A stretch of 39,519 nucleotides of DNA from a virus, in IMG/VR virus record IMGVR_UViG_3300027749_000235, positions 1 through 39,519 of that record. The stretch is one strand, 5' to 3'. Below are positions 1 through 7,432 of this stretch, one piece after another (position 1 is the first letter of the stretch; every line of letters starts with the position of its first letter). The notes under the pieces were generated by a model. It did no database searches and had not been told where the DNA came from. It saw nothing but the letters and a program-made list of their open reading frames with translations. The position numbers and the translations under genes are program-made.

Positions 1-2
1 AC

Positions 3-533
3 GTAACTAGAGCCAACCCTGCAACCCAACCCAGGTCAATTGGGCCTACCAGTACTGGGCACGCAGGTATTGTAGACTTTCAGGCGGGTGCACCAACCCA
101 GCGAAACAGCACACCAAGCTATCAGCCATTACCAGAAGAAAACGCTCCACCCAACCTCAGAACGCCGGCAGGTTTTAGCCTTATGGGGGGAAGAACCATG
201 GGGAAATATTACAGCCCTCTAGGCAAACTTATGCAAGGCAATGTTTTAGGTGCTGCCAAGTCTTTCGTCAAGGAGCAAGCAAGAAGAATCATACCCGGAG
301 GATACCTTATGGACGATCTGGCTTCTGCAGGTAATTACGCTGCGGAAGGTGATTGGGGTGGAGCGCGGCTCAAGGCTATAGGTGGAGCCATAGGTACTAT
401 CCCAGTGGTAGGTCCTCTGGGTGCCGTAGTCGTGGATGGCGCCGATCAGGTTAGGCAACAAGTGCGGGCCATGAATTTACGCACAGAAGCAAATAAAAAA
501 TTTGAAGCAGGAAACAGAATGGTGCAAGGCTAA
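3..533 (+). CDS. C-terminal part of an unrecognised, possibly virion-associated protein (5' end outside window)
   Basis: The reading frame is open from the first complete codon at position 3 to the stop at 531-533. The ATG at 183 is therefore probably internal and the gene begins upstream of the window. The first ~60 visible residues are rich in Pro, Thr, Asn and Gln (linker-like). They lead to a basic helix and then a Gly/Ala/Val-rich hydrophobic stretch around the motif GTIPVVGPLGAVVV, which could insert in a membrane or pack as a coiled structure. The product may be an internal virion or ejection-type protein, judging only from composition and from terL lying 2 kb downstream. An alternative is a shorter gene starting at 183 or 198. 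No family was recognised. Confidence 0.6.
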   Translation, partial: VTRANPATQPRSIGPTSTGHAGIVDFQAGAPTQRNSTPSYQPLPEENAPPNLRTPAGFSLMGGRTMGKYYSPLGKLMQGNVLGAAKSFVKEQARRIIPGGYLMDDLASAGNYAAEGDWGGARLKAIGGAIGTIPVVGPLGAVVVDGADQVRQQVRAMNLRTEANKKFEAGNRMVQG

Positions 534-560
534 ACCAAACTCAAACCAAACTCAAACCAA
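532..560 (+). repeat. short direct repeat, 11-base unit
   Basis: AAACCAAACTC occurs at 532-542 and 543-553, followed by a partial third copy (AAACCAA, 554-560), in the 56-base gap between two genes. It is purine-rich and free of G. It may act as an unstructured leader for the gene at 590; no function is evident. Confidence 0.7.
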
Positions 561-589
561 TCAAACAACACCTCCCACGCCTCTCCACG

Positions 590-1171
590 ATGCGCACCAA
601 GGGAGGTTCTTTGTATCTATGTATGAAAGCAGCTAAACAAATACTTACAGACGATAAAGCTCCGGCCACAGCGCTATTGTGGCTAGTCACTAAAAAATAC
701 GGTAACGAGTGTTATGAGTGGGATCCTACCGTACTTAAAGCGCAGTTGCAGGAAGATTTTGATTGTGAGCTATCTGATCTACAGTCCGATAAGCTGCAAG
801 CAGCAATAACAATTCTTACTACAGACATGTATGAGAATAATATTGTTGTGTTTGAGACGTTAAACTACTTGTTAAACCATCAGCCAGATAGCCTTGAAGA
901 ACTCAACCCTCTAGAAGCTGAGGAGCTGATTTGTGGTTTAACAGAAGCGTACATAATCAGAAGCGAACCTCTGCATTTTTCTCCAGAGGTACGAACATAC
1001 GCTGGCCAGATATTCTATGATTATGGTATGCATAAACCTCCAACACTATTTCCTCAGGCTTTGATGCGGGAGAAAGAAGGTAATGACGATGAAAAGAACG
1101 AGGCCCTGCAGGAGATCTTTAACGAGAAAATTAAAATAACTGTAGAATATTTAAAAGAATGCACCCACTAA
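590..1171 (+). CDS. hypothetical protein, 193 aa
   Basis: No family was recognised. The protein is acidic and largely helical, with no membrane segment or signal peptide. A second in-frame ATG at 623 (MKAAKQILTDDKAPATALLW) gives a more natural N-terminus and cannot be excluded as the true start; neither start has a well-placed ribosome binding site. The 3' end overlaps the following AAA+ ATPase gene by 13 bases, implying translational coupling and perhaps joint function with it. Confidence 0.7.
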   Translation: MRTKGGSLYLCMKAAKQILTDDKAPATALLWLVTKKYGNECYEWDPTVLKAQLQEDFDCELSDLQSDKLQAAITILTTDMYENNIVVFETLNYLLNHQPDSLEELNPLEAEELICGLTEAYIIRSEPLHFSPEVRTYAGQIFYDYGMHKPPTLFPQALMREKEGNDDEKNEALQEIFNEKIKITVEYLKECTH

Positions 1172-2304
1172 ACAACCCAACAACAATAACACACGATTTG
1201 TTCGGTAGGCCAGCCAGTGTAAGTCAGATTAGATTAGATGCATTGTATAATAAGATTTATGGAGTAATTCCTGTCACATTAAAATGGGCCGCTCCGTTTA
1301 GTGTGTCTTGCGTAGACGATATACACGCAAACTTTGATGCGCTCTGTACTCAGTTGACGAGTGTGGATGACAAGCTGCTCCAGGAAGGGGTATGGACAGG
1401 CAAAACAGGTACCCAGTACGAAGGAATATTCCTATCGTTGAGTCAAAGCGGTTCTGACGGGCAGTATATCTATTCAGGAGGAGAGCTAGCAACACTTAGA
1501 GAAGCAGTTATACACGAAAAGCAAAAACTAGACATGCAGATTTCAACGTACGCTGTTTTTGGTGAACGCGAAAAGGCTCAGGTTATTATTGATCTCCTTC
1601 GCCCACATAAAATTGAGAAGAAAGGTAAAATCTACATGCTGGCTAGTAGCTATGGCGAGCTAACTTTCAATGCGATGCCTCTGCCAGATTTAAATACAAA
1701 CCTGTCCTTGAACTACGGAGCTGATTTCCCCAAATTTCATGAGGAGCTCGTCACCAGCATCAACGACAAGCAGTCAGGGCTCTATCTGTTCTATGGCCCT
1801 CCAGGAACAGGCAAATCATCTTACATCAAGCATTTGCTGACAGGAGAGATAAAAAGAAAAATTGCCTATATCCCTGTGAGTATGATTAATCAGCTCGTAG
1901 CTCCTGAAATGCTTCCTTTGCTGACAGAAAATAAAAATATCGTTCTTGTTTTGGAAGATGCTGAGAAAGCTTTAGTGTCTAGAGACATTGCAGAGAATTC
2001 AGCAATCGTTTCTACCATACTAAATCTTACCGACGGATTCATTGGACAAGCATTAAATATAACGATCATCGCTACGTTTAATACAGCTAAAGAAAAGATC
2101 GATGAAGCTTTGCTGCGCAAAGGCAGATTACGTATGAGTTACGAGTTTAACAAGCTGAACCTTAAAGACAGTAAAGCCTTAGCGTCATCCTTGGGTGTCG
2201 ACCCGACTAAAATACGTGAAGAGATGTCTCTAGCAGATATCTACAATTTCGAAGATAACACAGGTTACGAGGAGCCTGAGCAGAAGCGTGTAGGCTTCCG
2301 TTAG
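1159..2304 (+). CDS. AAA+ ATPase, BCS1-like
   Basis: A single AAA+ module occupies the C-terminal half of 381 residues. It has Walker A GPPGTGKS at about residues 212-219, a Walker B of the form VLVLED near residue 266, a sensor-1 Asn in IIATFN, and an arginine-finger-like RKGRLR motif. The N-terminal ~190 residues match no domain I recognise and may bind the substrate. The order of motifs resembles BCS1/Rix7-type remodellers rather than clamp loaders. The start at 1159 overlaps the previous gene, and the stop overlaps the stop of the oppositely oriented terL by 3 bases. The role is inferred to be ATP-driven remodelling of a protein complex; the substrate is unknown. Confidence 0.8.
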   Translation: MHPLNNPTTITHDLFGRPASVSQIRLDALYNKIYGVIPVTLKWAAPFSVSCVDDIHANFDALCTQLTSVDDKLLQEGVWTGKTGTQYEGIFLSLSQSGSDGQYIYSGGELATLREAVIHEKQKLDMQISTYAVFGEREKAQVIIDLLRPHKIEKKGKIYMLASSYGELTFNAMPLPDLNTNLSLNYGADFPKFHEELVTSINDKQSGLYLFYGPPGTGKSSYIKHLLTGEIKRKIAYIPVSMINQLVAPEMLPLLTENKNIVLVLEDAEKALVSRDIAENSAIVSTILNLTDGFIGQALNITIIATFNTAKEKIDEALLRKGRLRMSYEFNKLNLKDSKALASSLGVDPTKIREEMSLADIYNFEDNTGYEEPEQKRVGFR

Positions 2305-4028
2305 TAGCTTGTACCTGATTCGTCAGCTGATGATGAGCTGGGTCCAGCCAAAGAAGCATCCCCGATAGCCATATAGGCGGCGCACACACAGAATACCAGA
2401 CTGTGTAGTGCGTCATCTGGCTGTTTGGGGTGGTGGCCGTACATGAGTTCTTGTCCATACAAGCCGTCCTTAACTTCAATAAAGACGTTTAGTATGTCCT
2501 GCATATACTCAGATACATCTCCCCATTCAGGAAAAAGTATTTTACCTGCTTTAAGTTGACGTATAACCAAACTGATGACATCAGAACGATGAAGCACCCA
2601 TCTGTTCTGCCGCCAGTCGTACACACCAGGCTCAAAATGTTGAATCATTTTGGTTCTGCGATAGGCTGCTAGCTGTGATCTAGCTGTGCTTGTAAGTTCA
2701 CAGAGCTTGATACCTCGTATAGGGTCAGGTCCTGAGTCAGATACACAAAAAGCTCCCACAGCGTTAGCTCTGGCAGCGATATCCTTGATATGCGCCTCGT
2801 GGTCTAAGCCTCGATATATTTTTGCAAAGAATACTTCGAATATTCCATCTTTGCGCATAGCGCCCAAAGTGGCTACAGTCCTAGACTGAGCCATACTAAC
2901 ACCCCAATCAACTCCCATTGTATACACACAATAATTACCCTTATTCTTGGCATAAATAGCCATGTGCTTCTCATCATCACCAGTAAACTGCTTACCTAAA
3001 ATACACAACTTTATCAACTCTTCTCTAGTAATCGGTTTTGAGCCTATGTCATAGGTCAAACCAAACGTCTCATTCATCACTACTCTTAACTCATTCTTAC
3101 CACTATGTACCTTTTCGTGAATTTCTTTCCATTCTTTGGGGTCACTATTGAAGTGTGGTAGAATGGGCTGCGCAAGATGATAGCCTGTCAGTAGAGCTTC
3201 TGTAGGATTTGTACTAACCCATTCTCCAAACCTGGAGTCTAGCTTTTTGCTACACCTACTACAGCTCAACCCGTGAGGCATAATCATCTTGAGAGGCTCA
3301 TTACCTTCTGTAAGTGAATTCCAATGGTTGCAACCAGGGCACTTCATCATCCATTCTAGCTGATTGGATGTTTGCCATATCCTTTGTATGGTGTTGGTTG
3401 AGTCTAACGGTGTACCTGCAAATATCTCTCTTTTATACGGAGACATAGCCATAGTTTCCTGAATAATAGGAAGCTGGTCGTGCTGAATATCCTGTACCTC
3501 ATCGTACACCACACAGTCTATAGCAGGCCCACGAGTTCTGGTTGCATCATCACTAACATATCTAAATAACACACTACTACGCGTATCATCCAATATCTTT
3601 TCAAACACATCATTTTTAAACCAACCTTTCACAAGGAGCTCTTTTATTTTTGGACTTTCAAACCTAGGGGGGATGTAGTTGCTTGAAAAATACTTCGTAG
3701 TCGACTCCTGGGGGCCCACATACATCATTTTAAAGTAGTTCCAGCGAATTAAATTAAGACATATAAAATTACTCAGCAGTGTAGACTTTAATGTTTTACG
3801 ACTGCATTTAAGAATCAGTTTCTGAGGCATATTATCATAGATATGCTTCAGCATCGGGAACGCATCTAATTTTTGCAGCCTTCCTTCATTGTCGTATAAG
3901 TAATTTTCGACAAAATAAGAGGGAGGTAGTACCGAAAACATAAGTTGGCGTGCGAGAAACATCGACCTCGGATTTTTCTTCCGAAGTAGTTTCTCCACGG
4001 TGTCCTTAATTTTGTCATGACCCATCAT
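2301..4028 (-). CDS. terL: terminase large subunit (DNA packaging ATPase/nuclease)
   Basis: This is the motor of DNA packaging. In residue numbers counted from an upstream TTG at 4064, it shows a deviant Walker A (SRKTLKST, 88-95), Walker B CVVYDE (DE at 188-189), a TGYHL segment, a Cys pair (242/245) and a second Cys pair (268/271) like the zinc ribbon of lambda gpA-type terminases. It also has the nuclease Asp in MGVDWG (386) and a late PDDALHS acidic motif. I prefer the ATG at 4028, preceded by A/T-rich TTATT like other genes here; the TTG at 4064 would add 12 residues. It is the only minus-strand gene in the window, tail-to-tail with the AAA+ gene and head-to-head with the rightward block. 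Confidence 0.9.
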   Translation of the reverse strand: MMGHDKIKDTVEKLLRKKNPRSMFLARQLMFSVLPPSYFVENYLYDNEGRLQKLDAFPMLKHIYDNMPQKLILKCSRKTLKSTLLSNFICLNLIRWNYFKMMYVGPQESTTKYFSSNYIPPRFESPKIKELLVKGWFKNDVFEKILDDTRSSVLFRYVSDDATRTRGPAIDCVVYDEVQDIQHDQLPIIQETMAMSPYKREIFAGTPLDSTNTIQRIWQTSNQLEWMMKCPGCNHWNSLTEGNEPLKMIMPHGLSCSRCSKKLDSRFGEWVSTNPTEALLTGYHLAQPILPHFNSDPKEWKEIHEKVHSGKNELRVVMNETFGLTYDIGSKPITREELIKLCILGKQFTGDDEKHMAIYAKNKGNYCVYTMGVDWGVSMAQSRTVATLGAMRKDGIFEVFFAKIYRGLDHEAHIKDIAARANAVGAFCVSDSGPDPIRGIKLCELTSTARSQLAAYRRTKMIQHFEPGVYDWRQNRWVLHRSDVISLVIRQLKAGKILFPEWGDVSEYMQDILNVFIEVKDGLYGQELMYGHHPKQPDDALHSLVFCVCAAYMAIGDASLAGPSSSSADESGTSY

Positions 4029-4193
4029 AATAAGCGAAAAAAATTTAGCCAAAAACCCACGCAAGAATCACCTATAGAGGGACTGTTCAGCTTCTTTGAC
4101 GGAGCAGCTAGCGCACTATTCAGTATCTTCGATAGCAGTAATTCAAACAAGAGAAAAAAACACTATAGAGTCTACAAAAGAAAACAGCCATGA
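4017..4193 (+). CDS. possible small basic protein, 58 aa
   Basis: An ATG-initiated frame of 58 codons begins inside the first codons of the divergent terL and ends at TGA 4191-4193. The product has a Lys/Arg/His-rich start, a hydrophobic middle (EGLFSFFDGAASALFSIFD) and a strongly basic tail. It is one of two overlapping frames in this gap; the other starts at a TTG at 4096. The ATG start and coherent composition favour this one, but the overlap with the terL start codon argues against it. It could be chance. Confidence 0.3.
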   Translation: MTHHNKRKKFSQKPTQESPIEGLFSFFDGAASALFSIFDSSNSNKRKKHYRVYKRKQP

Positions 4194-4199
4194 TATAAT
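4171..4199 (+). promoter_or_regulatory. sigma70-like promoter at the start of the rightward block
   Basis: TCTACA (4171-4176), 17 bases, then TATAAT (4194-4199). The expected transcription start near 4206 is only a few bases ahead of the ATG at 4210, so the message would be nearly leaderless. It lies in the divergent region between terL and the long rightward gene block, a natural place for an early promoter. Confidence 0.45.
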
Positions 4200-4209
4200 C
4201 ATAGCTGAT

Positions 4210-4386
4210 ATGAGTAGAACTATACGTAAATACCAGATAAGGGATAAGCGCAACCAGTATAAGCGCGCCGAGAAGCAGGAGCTTCAAGGTAAGTATTATA
4301 CGGACGTATCAAAATCGCATGAGCGAAAAATCAGAAAAAAAGGATTGCGAGAGGAAAGAGACCCTGACGAAGAGTCTTACGAGTAA
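4210..4386 (+). CDS. small highly charged protein, 58 aa
   Basis: From the ATG at 4210 the product is almost entirely charged: Lys, Arg, Glu and Asp dominate (MSRTIRKYQIRDKRNQYKRA at the start). A longer version from a TTG at 4096 is possible but would run through the promoter-like sequence. The 3' end overlaps the AT-hook gene by 68 bases in another frame. It is not recognised; nucleic-acid or protein binding by charge is conceivable. Confidence 0.5.
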   Translation: MSRTIRKYQIRDKRNQYKRAEKQELQGKYYTDVSKSHERKIRKKGLREERDPDEESYE

Positions 4387-5005
4387 TATATCTCCGGATA
4401 TTGTAAAGAAAAGAGGCCGCCCCAAAGGGGCAAAGAACAAACCAAGAAGTTTGGTGGCAGGTCCCGTTATTCAAGACCTAGATAAACCAAGAAGAGGCCG
4501 ACCTAAGGGAGCTAAAAATAAGCCAAAAGAGGATAACGTAGTTTTCATAGCTGCGGAGCCAGTTAAACGTAGAGGAAGACCTAAGGGAGCAAAGAACAAA
4601 GCCAAACCCATAAAGGTTGAACATCCCGCTGACGCTGCACCCAGACGCAGAGGTCGCCCAAAAGGAGCTAAAAATAAAAACAAGCTCAGCGCTCCCACAC
4701 CGCAGATCGTGGCGCAAGAGCCGAAGAAAAGAGGCAGGAAGCCTAAAGAAAAACCTGAGGAGTCAACACCTACTCAGGAGAAAAAAGAGCATCCAATATT
4801 TTCATTATTGGAATGGATAGAAAAAAATATGCATCCTATGCAGGTGCAATATTACAGAAGTAGAGCAAGTCGTAACGAAACAACCATGCAGCAAGCAATA
4901 GCCGCAGACATATTAGGCTTCTTCAACATAAAAGAAACCGAAGAGTTAAAGCATATCAAGAAAAACAACTTCATAGCCAACATATCAAATGAACTTCATT
5001 ACTAA
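4319..5005 (+). CDS. AT-hook array DNA-binding protein
   Basis: The 228-residue protein contains four near-identical extended AT-hooks of the form RGRPKGAKNK, with RGRP cores at residues 32-35, 59-62, 85-88 and 111-114, and a degenerate fifth (RGRKPK, 138-143). Spacing is a regular 26-27 residues. AT-hooks of the HMGA type insert into the minor groove of A/T-rich DNA. A non-repetitive C-terminal ~75 residues, beginning near HPIFSLLEWIEK, looks helical and may oligomerise or bind a partner. The ATG at 4319 lies inside the previous gene; the 3' end overlaps the AAA+ gene by 17 bases. A role as a phage nucleoid or transcription-modulating protein is inferred. Confidence 0.8.
   Translation: MSEKSEKKDCERKETLTKSLTSNISPDIVKKRGRPKGAKNKPRSLVAGPVIQDLDKPRRGRPKGAKNKPKEDNVVFIAAEPVKRRGRPKGAKNKAKPIKVEHPADAAPRRRGRPKGAKNKNKLSAPTPQIVAQEPKKRGRKPKEKPEESTPTQEKKEHPIFSLLEWIEKNMHPMQVQYYRSRASRNETTMQQAIAADILGFFNIKETEELKHIKKNNFIANISNELHY
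4408..4680 (+). repeat. four diverged direct repeats encoding AT-hooks
   Basis: Copies begin near 4411, 4489, 4569 and 4648, about 80 bases apart. Each contains a core coding RGRPKGAKNK, with many synonymous differences between copies (for example GGGGCAAAGAAC against GGAGCTAAAAAT). The protein repeat is conserved better than the DNA, which points to selection on the hooks rather than recent duplication. Confidence 0.75.
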
Positions 5006-6002
5006 AATCGAAAATTATCACAAAGCAGGTTACTCAGGTCTTTTCGTCCTCACCCACGAGGAAGGACGGCTAGCTAAAGAGCTACTGGAAATCCGTAAAA
5101 ATAACCCAGCTGTAGCTATCCATGAATGGGATGCGCAGAACGGGCTTATTTGCAGAAGTGCTGAAATAGATGTAAATCATCCTGACGACACCAAGGTAAC
5201 TACGGAGTTGCTTCGTTATATTCAAAGCTACAAGCAGGAGCAAAATATCTTTATTCTTAAAGACTTCCATTTGCACTTCGACAAGGTGTTGAATATCCGC
5301 ATGCTGCGTAATGCTTGGAATATGCTAAAGAGCCGCGCGAACATGATTATCATGGTAGGGCAGAAGTTTGCAGTGCCTGCCGAGCTTCAGAAAGAAATTC
5401 AGCTTGTTGATTATGATCTGCCAGATTCCGCAGCGATCAAAGAAAGGTTGCTCTTTGTACAGAGCTCAGTAAACAAAGATAGGGAAGCTAATAACAAGCC
5501 GTTGATGCAGATCGATGAGTATATCCTTGATGGTGCAGTTGAGGCAGCCAAGGGCATGACTAACGTGGAGGTCGAGAACGCCTTCTCTGTAGCTCTGGTA
5601 GCCGTACGTAAATTTAACACAGCCTTTGTGGAGGCAGTTTTTCAGGAAAAAATTGCCCAGCTCAGGAAAAACGGGTTGCTGACTTACATGGAGCCTAACA
5701 TCTCTTTTGAGAATGTTGGCGGCATGCAGGGGCTTAAAAACTGGCTTACTGCCCGCAAAAAGGCCTACAGTAAAGATGCCCGAGATTATAATTTACCGAT
5801 GCCTAAAGGTATGTTGCTGGCGAGTGTTCCAGGTACAGGTAAGTCTTTGATTTGTAAAGCTATCGCTAAAGAGTTTGACTGCCCTTTATTCGCCCTGGAT
5901 ATTGGCAGTATTTTTGACTCGCTGGTGGGTAATTCTGAAAAGAATATGCGCGAGATGATCAAGACTGTGGAGAGTATTGGTAAATGCGTAATTTTGATCG
6001 AT
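4989..6002 (+). CDS. Ycf46-like AAA+ ATPase, exon 1 (joins 6841-7413)
   Basis: Exon 1 codes for 338 residues. The N-terminal ~200 residues resemble the Ycf46 family (segment ILKDFHLHF, then LKSRANMIIMVGQKFAVPAEL). The AAA+ core follows with FENVGGMQGLK, Walker A SVPGTGKS (about 279-286) and the first half of Walker B, CVILID. Translation then meets TAA at 6003. Joining 6002 to 6841 restores CVILID-EIEKAL, a perfect DE-type Walker B, giving a 528-residue protein of normal length for the family. Ycf46 proteins occur in cyanobacteria, plastids and phages; their biochemical role is poorly known. The start at 4989 overlaps the AT-hook gene. Confidence 0.9.
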
Positions 6003-6840
6003 TAAATTTGGTTGATCTAAAATTCAGTTAATTGCTGGGATACCCTTAGAGCCTGCATGACTACAACGTAACAAGTAATTGTAAGCGTGAATGTTTGAAA
6101 ACATACAGGATTGGGCAATCAGCAGCCGAGCCTCCAGCGGAGGAAGGTTCAACGATCAGTCGTAAGACGTAGAAGTTAGCAACTTCGAAAAACTGAAAGT
6201 TTCTCTTGAAAAACTTTTCAACTCTAGGTAGATTATAACTATGAAACCTTGGAGTAAAAAGGCAGATAAGTGCATCGAATGCAACACCACAGAGCGCAGA
6301 CATATAGCCAAAGGGCTATGTAATTACTGCTATCTCAAGCGGCATCACAGTGATGTAGCTAATATAGCTAAAGTAAAAGCTCAAAAGAATAAGCACTACA
6401 TAACGAAGCAGAAGCCTAGCGCCAAAGAAAAACGTGAACAACGTTATTTTTCAGGCAATAGGCAAGCTGTGCTTGTCCGTGACGATAATAAGTGTCAGCG
6501 CTGTTTTAACTCAGGAAATATTATACATCATATTGATGGTAATGGGCGCAACAGCAAAACACCGAATAATCGACTGGATAATCTTATAACTTTATGTAGG
6601 TCTTGTCACTCCACCGAACACAGGGCGCAGCTACTTTCCAGTAGGTTTAAACCCGGCAGAGACGGCTGGGCTAAAAATCATACTGTCTGTGTGTTATGTA
6701 ACAAGGCTGATAGCAAGCATAATTCGGCAGGTCGTTGCGCTAGGTGCGTTGCAAAAATTAGAAGAGAAGCTAAGATATGATCTGAACTGTATGGAGACAT
6801 GCAGAGGATATACGGAAGCGGTATATTCGTAACATTATTG
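6003..6840 (+). mobile_element. group I intron with HNH endonuclease
   Basis: The 838-base insertion splits the Walker B motif of the AAA+ gene. The 5' exon end GATCGAU (5996-6002) pairs fully with the guide GUUGAUC (6011-6017), including the diagnostic U-G pair at the splice site, and the intron ends in G (6840). Core elements resemble those of Bacillus phage SPO1-type introns: ATTGCTGGGATACCC (from 6031), GGGCAATCAGCAGCCGAGCC (6113-6132) and GGTTCAACGATCAG (6146-6159). A candidate 3' strand of P7, TGATC, is at 6778-6782. The exon frame is restored exactly by splicing. The endonuclease gene sits between the 5' core and the 3' end. Confidence 0.92.
6241..6780 (+). CDS. HNH homing endonuclease (intron-encoded)
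   Basis: The HNH core is at about residues 78-125: CQRC, then IIHHIDGNGRN, NNRLDNL and CRSCHSTEH. A Cys-rich N-terminal zinc-binding segment (CIEC...CNYC) precedes it, and another set of CxxC pairs (CVLC, CARC) ends the 179-residue protein. It lies wholly within the group I intron and presumably cuts intron-less alleles of the AAA+ gene to spread the intron. TATAAC (6233-6238) just before the ATG could be part of an intron-internal promoter, as in T4 introns, but the spacing would leave no leader. Confidence 0.9.
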   Translation: MKPWSKKADKCIECNTTERRHIAKGLCNYCYLKRHHSDVANIAKVKAQKNKHYITKQKPSAKEKREQRYFSGNRQAVLVRDDNKCQRCFNSGNIIHHIDGNGRNSKTPNNRLDNLITLCRSCHSTEHRAQLLSSRFKPGRDGWAKNHTVCVLCNKADSKHNSAGRCARCVAKIRREAKI

Positions 6841-7413
6841 GAAATTGAAAAAGCACTCAGTAACAGTGCGGTTAGCGGGTCAGGAGATAGCGGTGTCAGT
6901 AGCCGCATTTTCGGAACATTTCTCAGCTGGCTCAACGACCGCAAAAACCCTGCGTTTATTGTAGCTACCACAAACAATCACACTCTCCTCCCAGCCGCAC
7001 TTATCCGTAAGGGTAGGTTTGACCAGCTGTTCTGGGTAGATTTGCCCACAGCAGAAGAAAGAAAAGAAATCTTCACCGTGGTTATCAAGAAGTACAAAAG
7101 AGATCCGAAGGACTTCAGTCTCAAAACACTTGTGACCGGAGCAGAGAACTTCACAGGTGCGGAAATTGAGGAGGTGTTCAAAGATGCACTATACAAGGCA
7201 TTTGACCAGGGAGAAGAAGTCAGCGACAGTCATGTGATGGAAGTATTGGCAGAGTTCATTCCATTCGCAGTAAGTCATGAAGACGACTTGAAGGGTATGC
7301 GTAGACAAGCACAGGGTAAATTGGTCATGGTGACTAGTAAAGGCGACCCTGTCGCAGATGTACAAAAGAACATGCGTAAACTCAGTATAGCCATCGGTAA
7401 CGACGAAGAATAA
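6841..7413 (+). CDS. Ycf46-like AAA+ ATPase, exon 2 (joins 4989-6002)
   Basis: Exon 2 supplies the catalytic Glu of Walker B (first codon, EIEKAL), sensor 1 (FIVATTNN), the arginine-finger motif RKGRFDQLFWVDLP, and the lid domain with TGAENFTGAEIEEVFKDA, typical of FtsH/Cdc48-type modules. An upstream ATG at 6799 would open the frame inside the intron but cannot give a working ATPase. A 19-base A/T-rich gap without a Shine-Dalgarno sequence separates it from the next gene. Confidence 0.9.
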   Translation, partial: EIEKALSNSAVSGSGDSGVSSRIFGTFLSWLNDRKNPAFIVATTNNHTLLPAALIRKGRFDQLFWVDLPTAEERKEIFTVVIKKYKRDPKDFSLKTLVTGAENFTGAEIEEVFKDALYKAFDQGEEVSDSHVMEVLAEFIPFAVSHEDDLKGMRRQAQGKLVMVTSKGDPVADVQKNMRKLSIAIGNDEE

Positions 7414-7432
7414 TTAAAAACACTAAAATATC

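Noticed and set aside
4162-4171. CACTATAGAG, similar to the core of T7-type phage promoters; a second CTATAGAG lies at 4072-4079
   Set aside because: Only the short core matches, the upstream recognition part is absent and no phage RNA polymerase gene is seen in the window.
4096-4386. 96-codon frame from a TTG at 4096
   Set aside because: It runs through the promoter-like sequence and another ATG-started frame; the ATG at 4210 is a more credible start.
4471-4717. Minus-strand frames opposite the AT-hook repeats
   Set aside because: They are antisense shadows of the repetitive coding sequence, with low-complexity Leu/Ser/Arg-rich translations.
4989-7413. Split AAA+ gene explained by an intein, frameshift or pseudogene
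   Set aside because: The inserted sequence begins with a stop codon, so it cannot be an intein, and group I P1 pairing with exact frame restoration explains the split without decay.
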